DNA from: Erythroxylum novogranatense
Lineage: Eukaryota > Streptophyta > Magnoliopsida > Malpighiales > Erythroxylaceae
NCBI GenBank assembly: GCA_029891385.1
Contig: CM057233.1
Location: 10,977,460-11,041,459 of the forward strand
DNA: 64,000 bases
Direction: 5' to 3'
A program made the translations under genes and the position numbers. This document shows positions 1-11,023 of the stretch, one piece after another. Under the pieces are notes generated by a model. It was not told the origin of the DNA. It did no database searches and saw only the letters and a list, made by a program, of their open reading frames with translations. Position 1 is the stretch's first letter, and every line of letters starts with the position of its first letter.

Positions 1-317
1 ACATCAGATGTAGCAGGAGGATAGTGACAGTAGTGGGATGCATATGGAAAACCATGAATAGTATCTTTTAGGGATTGAGCTCCTCCAGGCCCATAAACCT
101 TTGGTTGTTCCTTTATATGTGAACCCGTAGTCGGCAACATATTACTGGGAAGGCCTTTTGTCGTAATGTCTAGGCAGGGATGTTCATTGAAAAGAAGACT
201 TGTGGCACCTGGTCTCCAATCTGCCAAAAACCCTTGATGAACATAAGCTTCATTAGCATTGCCCATACAGTCATCCTCACTATGATTTCCTTCCATTTTA
301 CCTTCAACCTGATTTTC
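1..317 (-). CDS. GON4L-like exon 7, incomplete at the window edge
   Basis: The acceptor is CTGCAG|GAA. The frame stays open to base 1 (ENQVEGKMEGNHSEDD, later HQGFLADWRPG), so the exon continues beyond the window. Confidence 0.8.
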
Positions 318-3300
318 CTGCAGCCAATTAAGGCGTTGAACAATAAACCTTGAGTCACTCATAGAGGTCAAAACGAAAAATTTATAACCTTAAGATGCAA
401 GCCTAGTTAATCTCATTTAAATTGATGAAATGTTTTACTATACATTTAAAACAAATTAAATCAAATAATTCATTTCCAATATGGTTAACTGATGAGTTTT
501 CTCTTATACACATCCATGATATGATTTATTAAAATGCCCTACCCATGTGTCATTCAACAATGCAAACATATTGGATCAAAACAATGACCACATACAATGA
601 ACTATTGTCAAGCTCAAAAAGTCGGAGGCCAACTAGATCATAGTGAAAACCCATATGCCACAGACAAGTGATTATAATGATCGATAGATGTCCAATAATC
701 CAAAATTAATTAAAGAATTGCATCATAAAATGACCCTTAACTTTGATTATAGGTAATTAAATTCCCAGAAGATTAACAAACCTCTTTGTCTGACAACTCT
801 TGCCAATTTGCCAAATTTGCAAGTTTGCGCTTTCTTCTGTTTGATTCATATATACGTCGTTTAGCCTTTTTATCTGCATCTACCTTGTATGACCTTTGAG
901 TTCCAAGGGCGATCCTCCATTGGCGTGGTAACAAAGATGGATCCCGATGTGGGACGACAAATTTCCAGACTGACATCCAGTCAAGTTTGAAAAACTCAAG
1001 ACCCTAGAGTGATTTGGGTTAGTTAAAAGTATCAAAAAGCTACAGCAAAAGAAGTTGATCAACCATAGGCAAAAAGAAAGAGAATATGATGGACGATATT
1101 ACCTCCTGTATACGTTCTATCTCCTCCAAAGTTAGAGGAGAGGTTTTCATCCTCCTTACTGCCTGAATGACGAGCAATACATATTCAAATCATATCAAAT
1201 TATTTGTTCTCAAGGACATATTCATCAAAATGAAAATATGCAAAATCTGAATCTAAAAATTCAAATAAATTCTCAACAATTCAATTTCCCTATCTTTATC
1301 ATCATTTCGATAGGCACATTACAAAAGGCTTTCATTCAAACACAAATGATATGCACCTCTCTTGTCACTTGACTCATTCCTAAAAACTTCCCCACAGTTT
1401 AATATTATTAAAAAAAGTTCTCATAATTTGTTAAATAGTCCACACACCCTTTCTGTTAGTTCTTCCTTTAAAACATTTGATGACGAAGTTAACAGGAGTA
1501 TATGCCATTTAACAAAGTATAAGGACTTCTTTAAAATATTTTTCAGGAATGAGTATAACCAGAAGAGGGGTGCGTGCCTTTATCCCTTAAAGAAAACAAG
1601 CAATTAAACCAAGTCTAAGGTCCTACCAAGAAGGGATATCTTTTGGCATTTTATGGTGTATTGAAAATTAGGGACAATTATAAAAGCACCATATAGTTTC
1701 CGTGTTAACAAGAATTTTTATTTTTCATGTTCATCCCAATTAAGGGAAGGTCAAAGCAAAATCTTCAAGTCCTTGACAAATATTTACCAAAATGTCAATT
1801 TACCATTTCACTTTGTACACAATATGGCTGCCTATACAGATAAGAAGTTGAAAAATAATGCAATTCCATATCCAAAACAATATGGGCATTCACTTAACAC
1901 ACTGCTCACTTTTTATTTCCTTCTCTTGAACTGCATCATTGCTATCAGTAAGTTGTCATTTTGTTATATGAACAAAATACAAAATAAAAATAAATAGCAT
2001 GATTTATACTAAGCCCCTTATGGCATCATTGCTTTTCAACACCCCATGGTTTCAATTTCATCAAAGAGGTCCATGTGTTTGATAATTGACCAAATGAGAT
2101 CTTTTTGTTATATCTTATTGTATAAACTTATAAAATTATGAGTAAAATATTGTAATTATCTGAATAATTATCAAATCACGAAGGCCTCTTTGATGAAATT
2201 GAAACCATAGGTCCTTTCTAAAAACCCAATGTTACCATAAGAAGATGTAATGTAATTAATCGAAGGCACTGGACCTGCATATATTCAAGATGAACAAGCC
2301 ATATAATCAAGCTTACCTAGTCAGTCTCTTCTAGTTGTTATGTAGGCACATTTTCAACACATTCCCCCTTTTAGTTGGAAATTTATAAACTTTCACCAAG
2401 TACGGTATCACTGCCTTATAGACTCTTTAGAGGATGGAGTCCATGAGGAGCTCTAATAGGAGCCACAAGGCATACACAATAGCTTAGGGCTTGTTATAGG
2501 GTCTGGATTTTGGTGACTTACTAGTGTCACTACTAACTTGGAATTGATGGACTCTTTGGTTGTTGTAATAAGCTTGTATTTATTGTTAACATATTCTTTC
2601 ACTTATATTATCCATATATACTTCATTACTCAATTTAAATTTTATAAGCATGATAGGAAATTTGATCCTTGGTGCTGCTGTATAGTAAGTGCCAGTTGGA
2701 ATCTTATTGGTAGCAGTTTATAACATTGAACGAGAAGGGGGAAAAAAAAAGACGCACAAAGAATGAAGAAACGTACTTTTGGTCACCAGAAGTTGATTCA
2801 AAATTTATCACTACTATATGTGTGCTAGTGTATATACCTTTATTGGGTTTTCAGGTGCCTTTGATGAACAACGATTCTTTTGCCTAACAAAAATCTGCAA
2901 CAGAAGTGGGATGTGATGCACAAGCATCAAGATGGCTGTGATATTGGTCAACATTTGAGTATGAAAACTTCAAAATCTAGCAGAGTGTAACTAGAAATGC
3001 CAAGACGCATGTAAAGTCAGTAAAAATTTACCATGTAAATATCTTAGCAATAAAGAATACAAGTTCAGCAAAATTAATACACAAAGAGAATAACTTCAAA
3101 TGACAGCTCAAGTGAACAATCTCAAGAAGAGATCACATATTTAGATGAATCTGCTAAAATAAAAAGTTGTACATAACTACCAACTGAGAAAGTAGACTGG
3201 AAGATAAGTACGATTCATTATCATAGACCTTAGTTCATATCAACCCGTTCCTTACAATTGCAATTAACTAACTGTGGTTCCTTGAGTACAGGTCAAGGAA

Positions 3301-6300
3301 ACAAACTAGAAGCTAATTCTCAATGTAAAACATTTTAGCATGACAATTGCCATTAGACTGCATAGGCTGATTACAACTGATAACTGCCTCAGGGCTTATT
3401 TATTCACTGTATATAAATGTAGCTCAAAGATTCCTTAACAAGAAAAACAAGTGCGTGAACATATGTGCACATGTGAATCTATATGTGTATGCATGTGAAT
3501 GTGAGATGGAGAGATGATAGAGGAAAAGTGAATTTGACATAACTTATTCATGGAGAAAGCATACTATGTAACATAATTTGTAGAAAGTGGATTGTAAATA
3601 GACACTAAAATGGCCATACAAAGCTGGTATTTTGGTGTATATAACATTTGCCAAAAGCTTTTGAACTACCTGATGCTTAGATTTGCATGGAAGAAAGCGT
3701 TGTTGAATTGCTTTCCAATTTGTATTATATTCCATCATACCCAATGCCAGTAATCTACATCAAAATTCATAAGGAAATCTTGAAATTTGTTAAGTACATC
3801 TTCAATTCATAATCAAAAAGCTATTAGCATGCAATACACACAAATATTCAAATAAAAGTGACAAATTAGTGGAGAATTTTGTCTTTATTTGAACAACAAC
3901 TTTGGTGCAAACTTATCGTTCCCAAATCATGGCCAAAGCTATGTAAATATATTTGTAGAGTTTTGATTTCAATTACATGTTATTTCAAAAACATGAAAAT
4001 GAAAGGGATAACAAATCCTAAAATGCCAAACTTTTTAAAAATTTTCAATTCAGTGCCAAACCTTTTAACTTTTTTAATTCAGTGATTAATCTTTTTGAAC
4101 CCTAATAACTAAGTTCAAAGCATTAGTTCTATTAGCATTTTACTAATAGGGGTAACGAAACCATCTTTGGCCATGACCTGAATGCATCCACGGGAAAAAT
4201 TGATGGATATGTAAGCTTCCATATGGACTCATAACATAACCCATAGCCCTACCCACAACCCATACACTATAATATTAGTCCACTTGGATGACTACGTATT
4301 CATTAATTTTTCACGTGGATGTCTAAATGTTATAGCCAAAGGTGGTTTATTATCCACATCAACAAAATATTAACAGAACTAACATTCTGAACTAAATTGT
4401 TAAGGTTTTAAAAAGTTGATCACTTTATTGAAAAAATTAAAAGTTTGGTACTGAATTGAAAAAAATCCCAAAAAGTTTAGCACTTTAGAGCTTGTTATCT
4501 CAGAATGAAATGTAATGACTACTTATCCATTGACTTAGATTCTTAACCCAATAAAATACTACAAACGTAGTCGCATATTTAACCAACACATCTATATGCA
4601 ATGATTGTCTATAATTTGTATGTTTAGAAATGATTTTTTTTCCATACCAAATTGGGAAAAATTATGGAACATAATCCAACTTAATGATACATATAGTGAA
4701 ACTACAAAATAAAGGTGATCAAACATTAATACAACTAAGGTGGGGTATCTATTTGGATAAAATAATTCACTTACTCATCCTCCGCATCAGTAAAAAGAAT
4801 ACGTTTCACAACAGCTACAGGAGGTGGCTTATGGGGAAATAGTGCTGGATTAAATAATGGAATGAACCTCTGGGCTAACTTGCTAATATCTTTAGGAACC
4901 AAAGCAATTGGTTGCTTCTTTGCACGTTCAACAATGGAAGCAGCCAATGTCTTTTTAGTTTGTTGTTCACCAAGTGTAGGTGTCCATGGTGTGGCAATAG
5001 GGGGTACTGCTCCTCTTAGAAGGTCATTATTTGACTCAGCTAATGATGGAATATTAGGAAGACAGAAGAGTGGTTGTTTTTCATATTGCACATCAAAGTT
5101 AGAATTCGTAGGACGATGCCGATAATCTTGAACAGCTGCAGAAGCAATTGTAACAATGATTAAAGCGAATAAACTAATAAATGAGCATACTACTAACGCA
5201 ATAGACAAAAACATTGCCCCAAAATACTAACCATTGTAAGCATCATCTATATATTTTCTGACTAAATTGAGTGGAGCAACATCCAGGATGGACACTATTG
5301 GAGAACTTACTAAAGGTACCCATGAAGAACCCGGGGATTGTGATGAAAACATCTTCCCATTAAAGGAATGATTTTGGTTGCCTTGAGAAGAAGAAAAATC
5401 TTGAGAAGCTAACAACTGAGAGTTCTGAGTTGGGGATGATGCAATACTGTGTGCTGAGTTATTCAAGTTTGGAACTTCATTAACCACTGATGGGCACAAG
5501 TTTGAAGGGTTAAAGCAAATATCAGGGTATGATACGGTCCTCCATGCTCTAACTTCATCTCGTTTGCAAAGCATTTCAAAGATCAGTTTCTCAACTTGAG
5601 AGGCAATAAGTTGTCGAGAAGGATCAAGAATGCAAAGAGAGAATACTTGAATAAGAAGTTGAATATGTTCATGTATCAAACAATGCAACTGGCCTATCTG
5701 CCGAGCAATAAATCCATTTACTAAACAATCTTCGGTTGAGGACAACTGATAGCTTGAAGCAGTAACATTTCCATCAATAGCAGGACAAGGAACAACTCCT
5801 CCACAAGGATAAACGGGTAACAGAGGACGCAACGGTCTCTCTGACTGTTCTAAAAACTTGCCTCTATATCTAGAAGATGCTTTCTGGCGTCTGTTCTGCC
5901 TAGTCTCTGGTCTTCGAGTACCTCTTTCACATTCCAATTTTTGACCCTTGTCCCTCACCACACCATCAACATCACTCTCTAGCAACTCTTCAAGCTCTAT
6001 CTCAAAGTCTGCATCATTATCTTCATCTTCATCATCCACATTTTCATTCTCTCTAATTGATTGACCATCACCATCTCCACCCTGCAAAACAGCAGCAAGA
6101 AACTTTCTGTACTCCTCTTCATCATCAACATTGTGAAGTTCATCTTCATCGTCTGTTTCTTGAAGAAAAGTCTCAAGTTCGTCAAGGGTAAAACTTGTAA
6201 GCGAATAGCGTGCCCTAGTGCGCTTGCAGATAGCATCATCATTGTCACCATCATTCACATTCTTTGTTGATCCATTTTCTCTCTCACCATCAAGGGTTTG

Positions 6301-6774
6301 ATTTTCCACTTGGAACCTGGAGTCAAACTTGTTTTTCTTACATTTCCTCCTAGCCTTCCTGGGCATCCTGATTTCGCTTTCACTCTCAAGATTTCGCATG
6401 ATGACTTCCTCGCTATGCTCAGAATTCCCAACAGAATAATTCCAAACTTCATTTGTCTTGGAAGAAATAGTTTCCAAAACCTCAACTTCAGAGCTCAAAC
6501 TGGATGACGCTTCAAGAGAGTGGTTATCCTTGAGAAATGGATTAAAATCTAGATCTTCCTCCTCATCCTCATCGTCTTCACCAAGCCTCTCGTTACGGGT
6601 CTCCAATCTCGGCATAGCTAAATCATGCGGATTATGATGATGTCGACGGTTATGATAGCTCCGATGAAAACTCCGCCCAACAACGGAAGCGTCAAGATTG
6701 GCGATATCTCCGCCGGCGGCGCCTCGTCCCAGTCGCGATCTCCTCTGATAAAACAACTCCGCATCGCTTGTCAT
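1..6774 (-). CDS. GON4L/YY1AP-related nuclear protein, 5' part of gene, seven exons visible
   Basis: Seven exons join on the minus strand: 6774-5232, 5135-4775, 3754-3670, 2894-2838, 1162-1103, 1003-782 and 317-1. Every junction has GT/AG borders and a continuous frame, and the last exon runs off the window. The ATG at 6774 is preceded directly by an in-frame TGA, so the start is secure. The N-terminus is basic, then very acidic (about residues 64-77), followed by DFNPFLK. After a long low-complexity part come a conserved helical block (exons 1-2), then LLALGMMEYNTNWKAIQQRF, RQKNRCSSKAPENPIK and the SVWKFVVPHRDPSLLPRQWR block. This order is what I know from the plant homologues of animal GON4L/YY1-associated protein, which are nuclear factors with PAH and SANT/Myb-like modules thought to act in transcriptional repression. 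Those C-terminal modules would lie outside this window. No internal stop or frameshift is seen, so the gene looks functional. The family call is from recognition, not a search. Confidence 0.85.
782..1003 (-). CDS. GON4L-like exon 6
   Basis: A 222-nt exon, acceptor TCTAG|GGT and donor AGAG|GTTTGT. It encodes 74 residues starting GLEFFKLDWMSVWKFV. It contains VPHRDPSLLPRQWRIALGTQ and a basic tail (KKAKRRIYESNRRKRK). Confidence 0.85.
1103..1162 (-). CDS. GON4L-like exon 5
   Basis: A 60-nt exon, acceptor TTCAG|GCA and donor GGAG|GTAATA. It encodes AVRRMKTSPLTLEEIERIQE in phase 0 on both sides. Confidence 0.85.
2044..2211. mobile_element. Short MITE-like inverted repeat in intron 4
   Basis: The two ends are about 44-bp imperfect inverted repeats (2044-2087 and 2166-2211). 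They share ATGGTTTCAATTTCATCAAA in the left arm and its reverse complement in the right arm. The interior is about 80 bp of AT-rich sequence. The size and structure fit a MITE or foldback element inserted in the intron between exons 4 and 5. I could not define a target duplication. Confidence 0.6.
2838..2894 (-). CDS. GON4L-like exon 4
   Basis: A 57-nt exon, acceptor TTGCAG|ATT and donor AAAG|GTATAT. It encodes 19 residues, IFVRQKNRCSSKAPENPIK, in phase 0 on both sides. Confidence 0.85.
3670..3754 (-). CDS. GON4L-like exon 3
   Basis: An 85-nt exon with acceptor GTAG|A and donor CATCAG|GTAGTT. It encodes LLALGMMEYNTNWKAIQQRF and then LPCKSKHQ, a strongly conserved part of the plant family. 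Confidence 0.85.
4006..4501. mobile_element. MITE-like element with long inverted arms in intron 2 (possibly Mutator type)
   Basis: Roughly 200-bp imperfect inverted arms begin GATAACAA at the left (4007) and end TTGTTATC at the right (4499). Both arms contain variants of TTTTCAATTCAGTGCCAAAC. The flanks share a short direct repeat (AATGAAA, left around 3998, right around 4504), compatible with a decayed 9-bp duplication as made by Mutator-like elements. The element lies in the intron between exons 2 and 3 of the GON4L-like gene. Confidence 0.55.
4775..5135 (-). CDS. GON4L-like exon 2
   Basis: The acceptor is CTGCAG|CT and the donor is GATGA|GTAAGT. The exon completes an Ala codon split with exon 1 (DDAYN-A-VQDYRHR) and splits a Glu codon with exon 3. 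It carries the conserved QPLFCLPNIPSL and the end RILFTDAEDE. Confidence 0.85.
5232..6774 (-). CDS. GON4L-like exon 1 (start exon)
   Basis: This exon encodes 514 full codons plus one base. It starts at ATG 6774 and ends at donor AATG|GTTAGT. It holds the basic start (YQRRSRLGRG), the acidic run GEDDEDEEEDLDFNPFLK, a Lys/Arg patch (RKARRKCKKNKF) that could be a nuclear localisation signal, two more acidic stretches, and the conserved block beginning FIARQIGQLHCLIHEHIQLL. Confidence 0.88.
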
Positions 6775-7256
6775 CGGTCATTTCTTGTTCCCAACCACCG
6801 GCACTTTCGGGCCTCTACAAGCACATAAAGAACTATAAGCAAGCAAGAGGTGAATTCGCCAAGTGAATTTGGAGGAAGAAGGTACAGATATTGAGACAGG
6901 AGATGGCAGATATATGGGGGTAGTTTGTGAAAGAGATGGATATGACATGAGCGTTTCAAGATCACGCAAGGTTACATTTCCAATTAAATCTAAGTTATTT
7001 ATTTATTATGAGAGTATGGAATAGCGGAATACTCGCTCTATTCAAGAATGTTGAGCAGAAGGATCGAGCGCGTGTTTTCTTACTAATTTTGTTCTCGCGA
7101 GTGTGATTACTTTTCTAGCATCGGTGACTGTTTTTTTTTACTGGAACGATGTCGCATTAGGAATGTCCTAAAGAAAGAACCAAAAGGGCATACACTTGCT
7201 AGATCAAACGACGCCGTTGACCAATGAGAATAAGTGTCAGCTTAATTTATTAGACT
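6775..7256. other. 5' flank of the GON4L-like gene
   Basis: This stretch between the ATG at 6774 and the copia LTR at 7257 must hold the 5' UTR and promoter of the minus-strand gene. I saw no clear TATA box on that strand and no other gene. The copia insertion begins only 0.48 kb upstream of the start codon. Confidence 0.5.
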
Positions 7257-7334
7257 TGTTATAAAAGATAGAAATAATATGGTATACCACTAATTATAGA
7301 TGCACCATTTAATAGTTAGTGTACATATGGATTG

Positions 7335-7500
7335 ATTTGGTTTTACCTAACATAAAAATGAAGTAGGTGGTTATTGGTTTGGTTTTACCTAACACAAGAA
7401 TGAAGTAGGTGATTATTGGTTTGGTTTTACCTAATACAAGAATGAAGTAGGTAGTTATTGGTTTGATTTTACCTAACACAATAACACATATGAAGTAGGT
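7335..7500 (+). repeat. Minisatellite inside the copia 5' LTR
   Basis: Four units of about 40 bp each carry TTGGTTTTACCTAACACAAG followed by AATGAAGTAGGTGGTTA, with small changes. The same array is in the right LTR (13330-13497). Because it lies upstream of the TATA box it may be an LTR enhancer array; that role is inference. Confidence 0.8.
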
Positions 7501-7532
7501 GGTCACATGTATGTTAGGTGTTTGAAATGTAC

Positions 7533-7540
7533 TATAAATA
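7533..7540 (+). promoter_or_regulatory. TATA box of the copia LTR
   Basis: TATAAATA lies about 90 bp before the end of the 5' LTR and is repeated at 13529-13536 in the other LTR. This is the expected place for the LTR promoter. Confidence 0.6.
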
Positions 7541-7629
7541 GAAGGTTTGATGTAAGAGAGATTATGGTAATGAACTTATAAGAATAAGTCTTCTCCCAAA
7601 TACTCAAATTGTAATTCGGTTTTATAACA

Positions 7630-8324
7630 CGTTATCGACGAAGCTCTCATTTCTAAAATTGACTTATCAACATCAAGCAATCGTAAGGTTCTTCCGTTTA
7701 CCTACATCGCATAAACGTTCTTGGTTTACGACATCAAACAAACGTAAGTTCTTCCGCTTATTTATCATACTTACGATGTTGTTAAAATAAAGTTCTTCCT
7801 TTTATCTACATTAATTCTACTTATGATATGATTAAAACAAATTATAGGCGACTTACTATTTTACCTTCTTTAATAATGCAAAGTTATTACCACTTTAAAT
7901 ACGTAATTTATTGTATATTAAAAAATTATAACGACTATATATATAACATAATATATATATATATATATAACGATAAAATTATAACGGCTAGTTAACGGTA
8001 AAAAATTATTTCTATAAATAGATACCACTCCTACATAATTTACTTCATCCCTACACACTATTTCTTACCTCAAAATTCTTACAAAATTTTCAAATGTTGT
8101 CCGCTATATCATTTTTTGTATAATTATTATCATTATGTATCTTTGTTTCATTCTTAGTGTAGAGCTAAATGATTCAGATCGCACGTTTTTTCTCTTAGTA
8201 ATAGCATTTATTATGATCCATATCTTGCTTCTTGGCATAGCATTTGAGCATGGCATGTAATTTATTTAATGTAATATCGATTTGAATACATGTATTAATT
8301 ATTTCTCTCTAAATAGTTGCCAAC
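7630..8324 (+). other. Untranslated leader of the copia element with primer-site region
   Basis: CGTTATCGACGAAGCTC directly follows the LTR and resembles the primer-site region of plant copia elements (usually CGTTATCAGCACGA). The rest is AT-rich and non-coding and includes an (AT)n run near 7936-7968. Confidence 0.5.
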
Positions 8325-9345
8325 ATGTCCAATCTTGTCAAAATTGTGTTCGCTGCTCTTGATGTTGCGGGCCATAATTATATGCCGTGGATGATTGATG
8401 TTGAAATGCATCTTGAATCAATAGATCTTTTAGATACCATTAAAGAAAATAATACAATATCAAAACAAAATAAAGCCAAAGCGATGATCTTCATTCGTCG
8501 TCATCTTGATAAGGGATTAAAAAGAGAATACCTCACAATTAAAGATCTAAGTCATTTGTGGAAAAATTTACAAGAAAGATATGACCATTAAAAGGAAGTT
8601 TTACTTCCGGCTTCTCGTGAAGAATGGAGCGCTTTACGCTTCCAAGATTTTAAAAAGATCAATGAGTATAACTCAGCTATGTTTAAAATTGTCTCACAAC
8701 TAAAATTTTGTGGGCAAACAATTACTGAGGAAGATATGTTAGAAAAAACATACTCCACCTTCCACGCATCGAATGTAACCTTGCAACAACAATATCGAGT
8801 CTTGCGGATTTAAAAATACTCGACCGATTTCATGCCTTCTTGTGGAGAAGAATAATGAACTTTTGATGAAAAATCATCAATCCCGCCCTACTAGCACGGC
8901 ATCATTTCCAGAAGTAAATATTGCAATTCGAAATAAAAATGAAAGAAAAAATCATCATGGGTCTAGTCGTGGTCGCGGTCGTGGCCATGATCGTAACTAC
9001 ATTCGTGGTCGTGGCCGTGGCCGTGGACGTGGCCGAGGAAGTTATCCATATAACTCTCTTCAAAAAAATACGAGCCACCACAATAACAAGCACCATATTA
9101 ATGATGTTCATGGAAGTTCTTATAGGACTTCAGGAGATTCTTGCCTTAGATGTGGTATAAAAGGACATTGAGCTAAAGTTTGTCGAGTTCCTGAATATCT
9201 ATGTCAGTTATACAAAGCATCCTTAAAAAGGAAAGAAAAGGAAGTGAATTTTACTGAACAACACCCTTTAGGTGATTCAACTGACCTTGGTACTTTTGAT
9301 TTTGATTTCATTGAGAATCATAATCCTTGAGATGACTCTACATAT
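8325..9345 (+). pseudogene. Copia gag, disrupted
   Basis: The reading starts at ATG 8325 (MSNLVKIVFAALDVAG) and follows the UBN2/Retrotran_gag pattern (GHNYMPWMIDVEMHLES, LWKNLQERYDH). A TAA stops it at 8589-8591 where the family has CAA. The same frame continues to about 8810, with a further stop and frame change near 8812-8830. The next open piece, 8842-9171, carries MEKNNELLMKNHQSRP, an Arg/Gly-rich stretch (RGRGRGHDRN) and the zinc knuckle CLRCGIKGH. A TGA falls where Trp is usual, just before AKVC. A functional Gag would form the particle and bind RNA. Confidence 0.85.
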
Positions 9346-9586
9346 CCAATGCTTCGGATTTTCTTGATGATTTTGTAGATCGGGGCATTGTTGGTGGCAG
9401 TAGCAATGGAAATTAAAATAATGTACTTATGTTTGTGTTAAGTATTATTATGCTTATTATATCACTCAGTTTCAATTGCTTGTTATGTTACTAGTTTCAA
9501 TTACAGTATTGTAATTTTTTTTAAAGTTAACATAACATCTCTTTCTCTTTATTCTCATGCAATTTTCTCATTAGATTATTTATTTT

Positions 9587-10970
9587 ATGCGAAGTTTTGA
9601 TATGGATCGTTCTGTAAGAGGAGCGGAAAATAATGATAATTTATGCATACCAGATAGTGGCACAACGCACACTATCCTGAAAGATAAGAGGTTCTTTTCA
9701 GAATTAAAACCAACAAAAACAATTGTGAACACAATATCAGGTCCTACAGACTTGATTGAAGGAATTGGAAAGGCAAATTTCACATTACCAAATGGCACAA
9801 AATTCTCAATACATGATGCCTTATTTGCGCCAAAGTCTAAAAGAAATTTGTTGAGTTTTAATGATATATATTCTCATAATATGATACTCGATCCGAATCG
9901 AGGGAAATATGAAATATATGTATCTTACAACCTGTCAATCAGGAAAGATAAACATATTGGAAAAACTACCAATGCTCCCTACTGGATTACATTATACATA
10001 TATAAATGTGATTGAATCTAATATGGTAGTTAAAGCAAAACACATTGATCCTTCAATAATCTCTATTTGGCATGATCGTCTGGGTCATCCAGGATCAACA
10101 ATGATGCGAAAAATAATTGAGAATACACATGGACATCCATTGAGTAACAAAATGATTACTCAAATAAATAAGAGTCCATGTATATCTTGTTCTCTTGGAA
10201 AACTGATCATAAGGCCATCACCAGGTAAAATAAAATTTGAATCACCTACTTTTCTTTCACGTATTCAAGGTGATATATGTGGACCCATTCATCCACCAAG
10301 TGGATCATTTCGATATTTTATGGTATTGATAGATGCCTCCAGCAGATGGTCTCACGTTTGTCTACTATCAACTCGTAATATGGCATTTCCAAGATTTCTT
10401 GCACAAATTATTAAATTACAAGCACAATTTCCTGACTATACAATAAAGAAAATCAGACTCGATAATGCTGGTGAATTCACATCCCAAACTTTCAATGAAT
10501 ATTGTATGTCAACTGGGATTATGGTCGAGCATCCTGTTGCTCATGTGCATACTCAAAATGGTTTAGTGAATCTTTAATTAAACACCTTGACTTATTGCTA
10601 GACCATTGATGATGAGAACAAAGCTTCCAATTTCGTATGGGGTCATGCAATTTTACATGCCGAGGCATTAATTAGCATCCGACCAAGTGCATATCATACA
10701 TACTCCCCACTACAACTTGCATTTGGTCAAGAACCAAATATCTCCCATTTGAGAATTTTTGGTTATGCGAAGATATGTGCTTATTGCACCACCACAATGT
10801 AGTAAAATGGGACCTCAAAGAAGATTGGGAATATATGTCACTATGAAAGTACATCTATTATTAGATATCTTGAACCTCAAACGGGTGATATGTTTACAAA
10901 GACATTTTCTTGATTGTCGTTTTGATGAAAATACTTTCCGACATTGGGGAGATAATAAACGGTGATGAAA
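9587..10970 (+). pseudogene. Copia pol, protease and integrase part, frameshifted
   Basis: The first open piece (9587-10015) begins with the aspartic protease motif DSGTTHTIL. A frame change near 9990 leads to 9909-10577, which has the GAG-pre-integrase zinc site (HDRLGHPGST, then CISCSLGK) and the integrase core. Two catalytic Asp regions are visible, GDICGPI and RLDNAGEF. The third catalytic position (NGL.E) is hit by a frameshift at about 10566. After that only scattered matches remain up to about 10963. The protein cannot be made whole. Confidence 0.85.
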
Positions 10971-11023
10971 GAAATTACATAGTGCGAACCATCATTATCA
11001 GATCTTGATCAACGCACAAAACA

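Larger units (their letters stand above)
7257..7629 (+). repeat. 5' LTR of the copia element
   Basis: Starts TGTTATAAAAGATAG and ends GGTTTTATAACA. It matches 13253-13630 over its whole length. It contains four tandem copies of a roughly 40-bp unit and a TATA box near the 3' side. Confidence 0.93.

Noticed and set aside
4862..5125. Plus-strand open frame of 87 codons
   Set aside because: Antisense shadow of exon 2 of the GON4L-like gene.
7335..7500. Regularly spaced repeats resembling a CRISPR array
   Set aside because: The units are head-to-tail without unique spacers, and the same array is in the other LTR; it is an LTR minisatellite.
9000..9050. Possible simple-sequence repeat GGTCGTGGCCGTGG
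   Set aside because: It encodes the Arg/Gly-rich part of copia gag before the zinc knuckle.
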